Assembly (NCBI GenBank): GCA_017506865.1
Contig: JAFCMP010000112.1
Coordinates: forward strand, 620,001 to 684,000
Source: Tribonema minus
Lineage: Eukaryota; Sar; Xanthophyceae; Tribonematales; Tribonemataceae
Length of the DNA stretch: 64,000 nt
Direction: 5' to 3'
In this document: positions 12,801-29,202 of the stretch, in pieces
Layout: every line of letters starts with the position of its first letter
How positions within the stretch are numbered: the first letter of the stretch is position 1
The notes under the pieces: model-generated
What the model saw: the letters and a program-made list of their open reading frames with translations, nothing else
What the model was told of the DNA's origin: nothing
Database searches by the model: none
Made by a program: the position numbers and the translations under genes

Positions 12801-15243
12801 ACCCTACACACAAGTTTGTTTGTTTAGTTGGTGTGTGCTTCGACCAGTGCCGTCTGTACATAACTGGCTGATTGCAACACCGTGGTGGAGGTTTCCAGCT
12901 CAACGCACTTCAAGCATGCGGAGCGTCACATGCGCATGGCGACACTTCAAGCGAAGACTGAGCAACGCGCTGTGACGCACACATAATGTAGCACGTTTGG
13001 GGATGCAGTGAGCGGTGTAAGCAGGCAGTCATGTTGGCTATCTGCAATGACATAGTGTGACCAAACACACAAGGTGCACCGCAAACTTCAAGTACCACAA
13101 ACACTTCAAGTACATGGTGCGTCACACGTACCTCCTGAGCATCCGTGAATGCCTCCGCTTCCTCCTCTGCCGCGTCATCTGCCAGATCTGCCACCTCTGC
13201 CGCCTCACTCGCTGCTTCGTCAGGATGATGTTGCATGACTGCTCGGCAGCGACACAAGAAGCGCTTGCAATCAGGCTCGTGTTGCTGGCCTCGCGTGTGT
13301 TGAAGTGCTTTGACGCTGCTGACAACAACTGCCATTGTATTTGCACTGCCCGCAGGCATCGCTGCCTCGCACTGGGCGCTGCTGATTGCGTCCAGTACGC
13401 ATACCAGCATTGTTCAAGTCGCCGTCTCTGGGCATCACACAACTTATCATGTACTGCCACATCACACCAGTGAAACAAGATGCGCTTTGCAATGCTGGGG
13501 TACATCACGCCACGCTGGAGGAATCTGGAATCTTGAAATGTGAGATCATGCAACTGGCACACAGCCGCGCGCGGGGGGGGTTGGGGGTGGTAGGGGGGAG
13601 GGGGGGGGTACTCACACTCGGGCATCAGTGATGTCAGCATCAGTGTCAAAGGGGTCCACAACACATCATCGGCCAGAAAGTGCGCACACACGTCTTCAGC
13701 ACGCCTACCAGCGCGCACCTCCAAGTCATCTGGCAAATTCCAGCATGCCTGCTGTGATCCTCCATGAAGCCAACTCCTGTATTACTCGCAGTGAAACCCC
13801 TTTCACTTAAAAACGTGTGTTGAGCGCTGGCACGTCCGTACCTGCTTGAGCCGCAGCCCTCACCCTCGCCGCGCTGTCGCTGCTGCTGCTGCTGCCGCCG
13901 TCGGCGGCGCCGCCATCTCCGGCAGCGGCGGCGCGGCGCTTTGCGAGCTCCGCCTTGACCAGCGCCGCGCCCTTGAGCGCCACCACGTAGCCCAGGCCCG
14001 CCACCAGCGTCGTCTTTGCCACGGACAGCAGGACGGTCTGCAGCGCGCGGGGGGGCGCAATCGGTCATGGGAGGTCATGTGTTGATGCAGCCGCTACAAC
14101 GAGCCAGTCAGTTGAGTGCCGTCGTGACGTACATCGCAAGCACAGAACGGCGCAGGCGGCGCCATGCGCCTGCAAAACGGACTCCGCACGCCAGGGAAAC
14201 GGCCTCTCCAAGGGGGCAGGGTGCAGGCCCTGCGGCAGCAGACAGATCGCTGGTATGCGGCGCTGAGCGCTCACAGTACCTCGCTGCTGGCCCACCTGAA
14301 ACTGAAACCGCATGCACGCACACACTGGCATGCGCGCGCGCACTGGCAAGCAGGCACGCCTCACCATAGGCCCCTGAGCGCTGCTGCTGCTGCTCCCCTC
14401 CGTCACCGCCTCGGACGGCGCGGCCTCCTCATCATGTTCGTAGTCGGGCAGCCGCTCGCCAGTCGCCTCGAGAAACGCGCGGTACTGAGCCTCCCGCTCG
14501 CTCATCGATGGTTGTGAGCCCTCGCTGCTGCTGGCGCTGCTGCTGCCGCCGCTGCTGCCTTGCTGTGCTGCTCTCTCCTGCTCTTGTCTGATGGGGCAAA
14601 ATGAAAAATGCTGCACGAAATGGGAAGTTGATGGCGCTGTAGGCATGTGGCAGACTGAATCAGGTCTCACGTAGTACAGCTGCACTTGTCATGATGGTGG
14701 TTGTGGCGGCATACATCCAGCAATCATGCCTGGACCACCGCCGTGACATTACAACTTACGAGGTGAGGTAAAATACAAAACATCAAAAATCTACAGCAAG
14801 GAGTTTCATGTCACACCTTCGCATCCCTTTGCCTCATACAACTTTTTGTGTACTAAGTTGAAGTTGAGCATGGGCTCCACGCATGCGGTGCACACAAAAA
14901 TGCTTCGCCAGGGCGGCCACACTTACGCTTCTCTAGCCCATTTGACGAATGTGTTGTCCCCGAGCCCAAACATGGCAACCACTCTCCCGCCCTGCATGCA
15001 AACGACACAGCATGTGCATGTAAGAACTGCGACACCACACTGGACGTACCATCACGCGACAGCTGGCGCTCTCGTAACCCCAATAACGCTCCGAAACAAA
15101 ACCACAAGAGGACTCAGGGTGACGCCGATACTTACAGGTCTGCGGTTCGACCTTCGCCATCCTGAAGGCTGCGGACGACCATCGATGATTGAAGGCAAAC
15201 ACAGAAGCAGGCACGCCAAGGCGCTGGCCCGCACAGCCATCAT
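9855..15243 (-). CDS. Unknown 388-residue protein with signal peptide and acidic coiled region, 10 exons
   Basis: Minus-strand exons in order: 15136-15243, 14927-14991, 14365-14587, 13842-14037, 13616-13729, 13132-13238, 12201-12302, 10841-10903, 10206-10296, 9852/9855-9952. Every junction is GT-AG and all phases agree, which is the main support. The protein begins MMAVRASALACLLLCLPS, a good signal peptide, then an Arg-rich stretch, then MFGLGDNTF. Next come a Ser/Glu-rich region, a hydrophobic segment (TLVAGLGYVVALKGAALV), a second hydrophobic patch (TPLTLMLTSLM), and a long acidic, probably helical region rich in AEE, ending EDDDNDDEDGD. The last exon encodes a membrane helix (PLVIYLCLAFVC) and a basic tail. 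No family is recognised. Secretory or plastid-envelope destination is possible from the leader. The last exon uses an AAG acceptor and is the weakest link. Confidence 0.65.
12105..12302 (-). repeat. Partial intronic copy of an exon end and its donor
   Basis: The 3' part of exon 12201-12302 (reading GACATACAGGCGCAGCTCGA then GCAGATTGAG|GTCAG on the minus strand) is repeated about 90 bases downstream at roughly 12109-12153, again ending in GAGCAGATTGAG|GTCAG. The copy has a few substitutions and lacks the first half of the exon. Surrounding intron sequence (gctcagcac, ggttcagtgctc) is also duplicated. Confidence 0.8.
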
Positions 15244-15626
15244 CCTGAAGCTCCCTTTCCGTCCAGATCGGGTGCAGTGGCGGTCTTGGCCTCAACTCTG
15301 TGCTGATTGTCGAAATTTGCACCACGGATTGGTGCGCGCACATAGGCGCGGCTGTGATCGACCGCCGCCGTAACCGTTGGAACGGAGGCGCTTATGCGAG
15401 AGGACAGGAAGCGCGTCATCTCCAAGTGCGGTAGCGGCTGACTAGTGGAGAAAGCGATGTTCACGTGAGTCACATGGCATCTGTGCTGACAGGGATCGCA
15501 CGGCAATACACTTGGAGTCGGTGCTTGCTGTGCTGTGCCAACATTACTGCTGCGACTACACTGTTGATGACGTCCTCACACTTTTGAGGACAGTCCTCAT
15601 GGTGTTGCTGCTGCCACTCGTGAACC
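15244..15626. promoter_or_regulatory. Head-to-head intergenic region, probable bidirectional promoter
   Basis: Only 383 bases separate the start codons of the minus-strand signal-peptide gene (15243) and the plus-strand CFAP161-like gene (15627). Both promoters and 5' UTRs must fit here unless upstream non-coding exons exist. No individual element was identified with confidence. Confidence 0.5.
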
Positions 15627-20828
<5,202 letters not shown>

Positions 20829-21108
20829 CTAGATCCACTGTTGGCATTGCATGTGTCCATTTCTGAGCAGCAGGTCAACTCTGTCCAGACTGCGACGTGC
20901 GCGTGCACAAGTGCAGATCGCACTTTGTGCTGCGCGCACTCGTCACTGAAGTCAAGCTGTGGCCTACCCTGCCTGCCACGGCACACTGCTGATGCCTCTT
21001 GTGTGTGTGGCTCGTCTGCGGCGCTGACTTTACCCCGATGTCGCATGGCCACGGGGCTGCCCGGACTGTTTTCCATAGGAGCGTACCACCCGCCGCCAGC
21101 CGGCGCCC

Positions 21109-24100
21109 ATGACGCGAGAACGCCTGAGCACAGCTGCCAAACTTGACAGGTTGGTCACCCTGCGCAGCGCAGTCGTGAGCGGGCAGACGCATCAGCAGCA
21201 GCGCCGACACTGCACACTGAACGTCCTGCACCGCTGCCGCCGCTGGCTCTCTGGGATGCGCCCCCACCGCGGCGGCACCGCCGTGCGCCTCGCCGCATGT
21301 CACCATTGCTCAGCACAGTTTCAACGCCATTGTTTCACGGGACCTCGCCGCAGGCACCTGCCGCCCGAGCTCACGGCAGAGAGCCTGGTCGACGTGGTGG
21401 TGCGCGCGTTGGCCGCGGGCAGCGCGCCGCACGGCGTGCGCGCCCTGCGCAGGGCGTTCAAAGGTGAGCACTGCCGTCGTAGCTGCGTGAGTGTTGCCTT
21501 TCTGCTGAAGTTCTTAGCAGAGAACTGCACTGAAAGGCGACCGCCGCGTAAGAGGCTAGCGCTGCCTTCGAGGTAGAGCGCTGTGTTCAGAGTGTGAGTG
21601 CCGCCTTCAGATGCTGAGCGTTGCTGACGGAGGAGCGCGCCGCCCTCACAAGTAGAACACACACTCTGCATGCGGGAGCCATGTTGTAGCGAATCAGGTG
21701 CTTGGGCCACTAACGCAGCGCACAGGATCGACGCGACGGCTTGCTGGCAGCGGCGCGCTCCTGCCGTGAATGTCAAAAGTCGTGTGGTCTGCTCTGGGCA
21801 CCGTCATGGCCAGCACAGTGCGCATGCGTGGAGCGCCTTCCACTTCCGTCGCTGCGACCACTCGTGCAACGCGACGCGTGGCATGGGACACGCAGCAGCG
21901 CCCTGCACGCACGCACCAGGGCTAGCGCCGTGTACCAGGACACACATCGCCATGCGCGCTATCACGCGCGCCCTATGCCCCTCTGTCCAGCAGTGACATT
22001 ATTGGATGCGCTGTGTGCGCATATTGATGTGCGATTTGCCATGCAATGATCTCAGGTCAGCGCCTCGACGGTCACCAATGTGCAGCCGTTCGTCACCCCC
22101 GATAATGCACCCATCCATTCCCGCTTCCCAGAGTAGAACGAGTGTTAGCGTTACAGTGGGGATCAGCGTTGAAGTTAGGACAAGTGTTAAGATTGGGCTG
22201 AAGGCTAGGGTTGGTTGGCGTTGAGTCCAGGTTCAGGGCTACCAGTAGAAATCACCCTCTGCGCTGTGAATCGCTGCCAACGCCCCCCCCCCACCCCCGG
22301 CCCCCGCCGCCGTGCCCGCCCCCGCCCCAGCGATGGACTCCGGCAGCGACGGCCGGCTCGACAGGGACGACCTGCGCGGAGGCATCGCCATGATGGGCGT
22401 CGACCTGGATGATGACCAGGCCGCAGCGCTGCTCAACCGCTTCGACAAGAACAAAGACGGGCTGGTGTGGTGAGTGACGCCGCGTCGTTGTTGTTGCGCG
22501 AGTGTGCGCACGTGCCCGTGCATGTGCGTCGAGGCGGCGGCGCTCGCGCGGTTCGCCCCCTCGGCGTGCTTGGGTGGCGTGGGGGAGCGACGGCGCGCGT
22601 TTGAGCGAGTGCGTGCGCGTAAGGCAGCGTGCCGATCGCGCGAGCGCGGCCGCAAGGTGCAGGCAGTGCTGCTGCACGCCGCACCGAGGTGCCCGGGGGG
22701 GGGGGAGGGGGCTCGGGGAAGCGCGATTGCGCAGGTGGAGCCCTGTGCGGGGCGGTGCAGATGTGGGCACGGCACGCACACGCAAGGCATGGAGTTGCAC
22801 GTTCTGCGCACTCACTTGGCTGCATTGGATATTTAGCATTGTTGTTGGCCGTTGCGTCTCCTTGCCGATGGACGCGGCCGCACGCGGCGCAAACACGGGG
22901 CCTGCCAGTGTGCAGTTAGCTGCCGCGCAGCGGGGCAATGGGGACAGACGCGTGCGCTGCACGTCGGCTCGCCGTCTAGACCTGCACAGACAAGCTCCGT
23001 TCTGCACGCGCTCGTTCAGTTGCTCGCAATGTGGTCATGTGCACAGCGCGCAGCCAGCGGACGGAGGCGCGCAAGTCAGCGCTTGTGCGCCCCCCGCGCT
23101 ACGCCCCGTCGTCAGCGAGCTGGCGCACAATGACGGCTTGCTCAGTCCATGACGCAAATAATGCTTTTTGCGCGCGCAGCGTGGAGGAGTTTATGGCAGC
23201 GCTCGCGCCGCCGCTCGCGCCGCAGCGCCGCGCGCTCGTCCTGGAGGCCTTCGCGGCGCTCGACAAGGACAAGAGCGGGCAGGTGAGACGGCAGCGCTCA
23301 ACTGTCTCTGGGGTACACACAAAACAGCAGCGTGTGACAGACCGGGCGCTACAGAGAGAAGCACGCTCTCCGGACAACGCGCGGTGGTGCGCTCAAATGC
23401 GCATGCGTGCACGCATATGCATGTATATATATGTGTGTGTGTGCGTGCATTTGCCAACGTCCCCACGCGCTCCCAACTGAGATGCAGAGGCAAGACGGCG
23501 CGCTGCCGCCTTCACGCATGTTTCACCTGTTTCTCGCCGATAGCCAATGGCACAATGCGATGCGCAGTGTCCGCCACCACCCTGATTGCACCCAAGCGTT
23601 CGCTTTCCGGGTAAGCCTGGCCAGCACCGGGAAAGCATGTGTATGCATGAACAAACCCCTCACCAGTACCTACTGCCGTTGTTTTGGCATCAGCGAGCGT
23701 CAAACTATTACTGACGAGCACAGTCCCTTACGTCCGCCCTTGCAAGCTCACGCAGCTCACGGAAGAGTCTGACTGCCCCCCCCCTCCCCCTCCTTGCAGA
23801 TCACCTTGTCCGATCTGGCAGCCGCCTACGACTTCAGCTCGGATCCACGGGTCAAGGCGGGCACAATCACGCCAAGACAGGTTAGGGTTAATGCCAGCAT
23901 TACGGTAGTGATGGTATGAGGGCTGGCAGCAGGCAATGTGTGCGCCGACGGCAATTTGCAGGGTCACATGTGTACACTCCAAAGTGCTGGTGTGTTGCAA
24001 TAAAATGTACTGTTTTCAAAGAAAAAATATCGCTAAGGGCGGCAGAAAGCTCAGATGATTCATGTCAGAGCTCGTGACTGGAGTCTAAATGGTCAATATA

Positions 24101-25929
24101 CTTGAAGCATGTGTGTGCTTAGTACACAAATAAGGCATCCTCATCGCTGCTCATGCGGCAGGTTCAACTAGTTTGTAAGGCTCGTGTAGTTCAGGTGTGC
24201 TGTCTGCTCGAGTCGACTTGCTGTCTGCTCGAGTCGACTTGTCCGGCACGCGGTACATCAAGCCTGCCGGCGACAACGACGCCCGCGCAGGGACAGAAAG
24301 GGCACAAGCGCGGCGACATACCTGCAAGCTGCACGTTGCAGAGAAGCAGTGCATGGTGAAAAGCGCCACCACAGCGTCTCCTGAGTGATCATGCACATCA
24401 AAACGCGCCCCTCAAACACCCCCCCCCCCCCCCCGTTGTATCGCATCCATCATCACGTGCAGGCGGCAGCGGAATTCATGGCGCTCTGGGCGCCCTCCGC
24501 GTCGTCGCAGGGACCCCGCTCCTTCAGGCCGCGGCACGCGCCCAAGAGCAGCAGCGCCAACATGGGCTCCATCATGGGCGGTGGAGGCGGCGCAGCGGAG
24601 GGTAAGGCCTGCGGACAGCACCACTCGGAGGAGGGCCCTGTGGTCTCGCTGGCCGCCTTCGAGCGCTACTACGCAGAGGTGCGTGGGGCGTTGCATTGAA
24701 AAGTATGTGTAGGGTTAGGGTTTGTGGGGGTATGTGGCACGTGTGGATACTTGGCTGTGCCGTACAGCGGGTGTTGCGCGGTGCGTGTGCGCACCTCGAG
24801 TGGAGTTCACAATGGGTACACTACTGGTACAGCGACGCAGCATCATCTTGACAGCCTCCCTTTGATGTGTATTCATGCTTGTTGGATAGCAGTTTGAAAG
24901 GATAACCTACAACGTTGGTGCAGAAGCACGCGCAGCTGCTGCCCAGCCTGAAGGTCATGCCTCACGTGCATTGTTCTCGCGCGCAGTGCAGACTTGTTTG
25001 AGAGAGTTAAAGCGCCCTCATATATGGCAACATGGGACCACTCTCATGTCGCCACCGGCGGTGCCCCCCACATGGAGCCATCACTTCCCGCATGAGTACC
25101 ACAAGCACCTGCAGTGCTCGAATTTCCAGCAAAAAAAGTTAAATGCAAGGCAGGTGTACTTAGGGTTTGTTACAAAAGCGGTGCAGAGGGGGTGATGGAA
25201 GCGGCAGACACGTGGCGCAGTGTTACAAAAGCGGTGCAGAGCGGGTGATGGAAGCGGCAGACACGTGGTGCAGGCAGCGCCCGACACTGCCAATTTGTAC
25301 TGAATCTCTGCTGCTGCTCAACCGCTGCTGCCTGCAGGTCGGCGCTGGTCTGAGCGACGACTACTTTGAGGTGATGCTCAGCAACGCGTGGCACCTCAGC
25401 GGCGCCACGACGGGGCTGCGCGTGCTGGCTACGTTCAAAGACGGTGAGCTAGCGCGCTGCACATTGGTTCATGGGTTAATGGCATGATGTTTGAGGCGCC
25501 ATTAAACATGTGACGCGCACACGGGGGGGCAGCAATGCTGGCGCCTGCAGCACAACAGGTGTTGGGGCATGGCTCAGCTCAGGTGCCAGACCGCCAGTGC
25601 CCCGCCACCACCACGTGTCACACAGGCCACCAGGCAGCAACGATTACCATGTATCTTCAAGAACTTCATGTCATAACCCCCCCCTTCACTTCAACGACAC
25701 ACAACTATTGCAGGCTTTTGCTTGGTTTGTATCTGCTGGTGTGATGCCTGCCGCGGCGGCTCATACACATCCGCTCGTGCGCGCTCTCCTCGCAGGACAC
25801 CAGGCAGTTGTTGAGGTTGAAGATGACCTGGGGCTACGTCGCAACGATGCGCAGGGCATCATGGCACGACTCGCCGCGCAGGGGGTCCAGGGGGTGGTGA
25901 GCGTTGCGACAAAGGGGGGCGGCCACTGA
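21109..25929 (+). CDS. Calcyphosine-like EF-hand protein, 8 exons
   Basis: Exons: 21109-21149, 21354-21463, 22331-22469, 23180-23282, 23800-23880, 24463-24678, 25338-25443, 25796-25929; phases agree, 309 residues. EF-hand loops seen: DSGSDGRLDRDD, DKNKDGLVCVEE (second one completed across a splice) and DKDKSGQITLSD; a fourth site near SLAAFERYYAE is degenerate. The order matches calcyphosine/CAPSL: a GSAPHGVRALRRAF start like animal GxxGIxGLxRxFR, LAPPLAPQRRALVLEAFAAL like RPPMSxAR.xVIxxAFxKLD, and DDYFEVMLSNAWHL like the animal C-terminus. A 90-residue tail with VVEVEDDLGLRRND follows, absent from animal proteins. Calcyphosine relatives are Ca2+ sensors, often ciliary, which fits the CFAP161 neighbour 280 bases upstream. 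Joining the two as a fusion fails on phase (CFAP161 would end in phase 2, this ATG exon needs phase 0). The gene start at 21109 is therefore preferred. Confidence 0.85.
24190..24245 (+). repeat. Short tandem duplication in an intron
   Basis: The 21-base unit around ctgctcgagtcgacttg occurs twice in a row inside the sixth region of the calcyphosine-like gene, between exons 23800-23880 and 24463-24678. Confidence 0.8.
25160..25270 (+). repeat. 53-base tandem duplication in an intron
   Basis: The segment gttacaaaagcggtgcagag followed by gggtgatggaagcggcagac and acgtgg is present twice, with one or two differences, in the last long intron of the calcyphosine-like gene. Confidence 0.85.
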
Positions 25930-28900
25930 TCGGACCAGGAGTACCTACCGCATTGGGCACTCCCCTTTTGCAAATGCCCCATCCTTCCCCGCCCTGTTTG
26001 AGTTGTGTTCCCCCTCAGTACCAGCTCTGTGAGCTGTGCGCAGGTTGCAGGGCAGTAGGCACAACTGCCGTCGTTGTAAGCTTGATGCGTGTTCTTTTGA
26101 TGTCCTGTAGTGATGTAACAGGCTGACCTCCCAGCGCAGCTACAGCGCGCGCCTGTTGAACTATGAATGAGCTGATCTCACATGACCTGCATGAATTACA
26201 AAATGTGCCCACCGCGTCGGGTTACAAAGCATCATCTCTGTTGCAGTTCCTGTCTGCGCCATGTGTGTGCTTCTGTATGGTGCTCCGCAATGCCGTGCTT
26301 TGCAATGCCAACGGACAACGTGTACGAAGGCATATACGGACGTTTGCACTTTGTATTGCCAGTCAGCAACTGCGCCAGGCCCATGAACAAATAAGATAAA
26401 ATTTGCCCTACCATTGCCATACCGCTTGTTCACCTGATACAAAGTCCACGTCACAGTGCAGTCCACGTGCTGTGTACACCTTTGACTGTAGTCTACAAGC
26501 GTACCTTAGGCCAGTTCACTGAGGACCGTTCCTAGGAGTTTGCTTGGACTGTTCCAGGAACTACTTGCACAGTGTGGGTGAGAGAATGCTATCCTCTTGT
26601 TTTCCAGTCAGCCAGGCGAGGGACTCTGAACAGCTAGCAGCTCCTAGGGCCAGGATTTAACAGTGCCCTTGAATACTTCAAGTTGTGACATCATAAACAC
26701 CCTCTGGTAGTCAGAACTCCCTGGCGGTATGCACCTCACTGCCCAAGTGCACACCCAAACGCACTACAACGCACTATACCAAGCGCCATCGCCACCACAA
26801 GTGCAAACTACACATGCTTTTAAATGTCTCTGCCGCAGCAGCGACCCCTCACTATTTGCAGTGGCGCGGAAAACGCATCATATGCATTTGTACTCGGCAG
26901 CCAGCAGCTATGCACGAGTAACAATGTGAACGTCTACAGCAACATTCAACTCAACACAGTCATGAAGAAAGTCATTGGTGTGTTGCCGCGATGTAACAAC
27001 GTTGCTGCCAACACATCAAAAAATTGCAAGTAGGGAGCAAGGCGGTGAAGATCTTCAGAATTGTATTGATCCTCGACGCCGATCAATACACTGGGTCGAT
27101 GTCTGCATGGTTGCGTTGCAAAACAGGGCAAAGACATCCAGCATCAGGACAAAAGACAAAGGAACATCCCAAGATCGCCGAATGCACTGAGTGGACGTAT
27201 GCTCATGTACATGAGCAAGAGCGTGGATCTTGCATTAAACTGGGCAAGTGTATCGCAAGCAAGGGACTGCCTCACAATGTTATATGTGCATCACTAAAGA
27301 CAGCTGCTGTTCGCGCTTGCCAAGGCTCACCACCAGCTACCGTTGCTGACGGCCAGAAGATGGAGCGGCGGCAGCCGCCTCTGTCCCACCCAAACCTGCC
27401 ACTGTGTCTGACATCAGTGAACTGGCTGCCATAATGGCCACTGCTGCTGTTACATTGGAACGGGAATGGGCAGTGGACTGAGCAGCTTGCGGGCTCTATA
27501 AACTTCAACGGCGGCGAACGGGAAGGTTGCTGATGGGAAAGCAACAGCTGTTGCCGTCCTGGCGACGATGCCATGAAGCCATGCGGCGCGGAGCTGCTGA
27601 AGCTGACACGTACAGTCACCATGTGCGTAGGAGCCCCCATGTGTCGCGCAGACGACCGCCGCGCCGCTGCTGCCGCGTGAACAGCACGCACTTGCAGCAG
27701 GTTTGCAACAACCGTAGAGGCGCAGGCGATACTGGGTGACGACGTCTGAGGCGGCAGCGGCAGCCGAAGCGGCGTTGACTGCGGTGTGGTGGCGGCCATG
27801 TAGGCGCCGCAGGGGTGCCAGGGCGCCGTGAGATGAACCTATCAATCGTCAAAGCAGTGCTCAAATGGTTGAAGAAGTGGCCCGCTGCCTATGTCGTAAG
27901 GCGGGCAGGTCGTGACGCGGCGCTGCCGACTCCAGGCATCTCGACACGCTCGCCGCCCGCTCCTGAGTGCTCGCGACGTGTGACATGCGTGCAGGCCGCA
28001 CACAATGCGGGCACGCAGAATTAGCGGTGAGCCATGCGAACCGATGCGCACGGGGACGTTGCCGTCAAACACACAGTATTTCCGTTGTTCGTGCAATAGT
28101 TGCAGATGGATATGGTGACACAGCACTGCCCTGTAACCAACGCAAGCATCGCGCTAGAGGTAGTGGCAGCACGCACGTGCAATCCAAAGTGTGGCTGCCA
28201 CTCCTCGCTTACACTATACCTAGGGGCATGGGCGGCACTGAATGGTGCCCTCGCATGTATAGCCTTGAGTGACCGCCACACCCCACCTATGCCAGTGTCA
28301 CCATGTCAAGAGCAACTTGAGAGTTCACGAACTCTTGCGAGCATGTGGCTTGCACTATTGTCTATTTGTCCTACACAGGCTAGCACGAAGGAAGAGAAGG
28401 GACCCAAAGTAGCATGGGTATGACCGGAGGCCAGACCGGTCACGACGAACCATGGCTCTACAAGCCAAGACTACGACCCCCCACAGAAGGACCGGCCAGG
28501 ATCATGAGAAAACTCCTAGTCGGCGCACCGAGAACACGCGTACACAACGCCGAGCGCCCTATCGAGCGTACAGCATCGCAGCAGCGTCCCCAGCAGCACA
28601 AGCGCCGCAGACGATGACACCAGCGAAGTTGCGAGATTGCACAAGAGCTTTCTGCGCTCAGCTTTCTCAGCACCCCCGCTCCCCACCTCATGGCTTGCAG
28701 CCTCAGCACATAGTCAACCAGCCAGTGCGCCAGTTTGGACGCACCTGTAACGGGTTGACCTCGTTGGACAGCTGGTCCCATGCGCATTTTTGGGGGGCGT
28801 GTGGGCCTCCGCCAGTTCATCGAAAGCAGAGACCAGTGCCTCAACTGCCCCCACACCCTCTTACGTCCCTTGCTACTTTCTCTTCCCACGGGCACGTACA

Positions 28901-29202
28901 AAAACGCGCAAGTCAGGCATGCTCGGCAAGCGCCTACGTGAACTACACGCTCAGCCTGCAGAACCGTTTCTTTGGAGAAGGACTAGATCTCACCCTTGGC
29001 GATATTTCCTACAGCAAGATTGCTGCAGTACTTGCCTGCAGGCACCAGGCACCTCCTCGCTCGACTCAACCGCAACTTGAAGTTGATTTGCGTGGGAAGT
29101 TTTGACCGCGCCGGGGCTCGAGCACTTCGAAGAATTCACACCTCACAACACGACCTACACTACACGGTCGGCGCGCGTGCCGCGGCGTGACACAACACTG
29201 CC
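25930..29202. other. Region without a recognised gene
   Basis: About 3.3 kb between the calcyphosine-like gene and the next leader-bearing gene. The longest frame is 217 codons at 28452-29105 (+), Pro/Arg/Gln-rich at first and then more ordinary (LDLTLGDISYSKIAAVLA); it has no recognised domain and could be part of a decayed element or a 5' exon. A stretch at 27270-27800 has long open frames on both strands, probably from composition. Confidence 0.4.
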
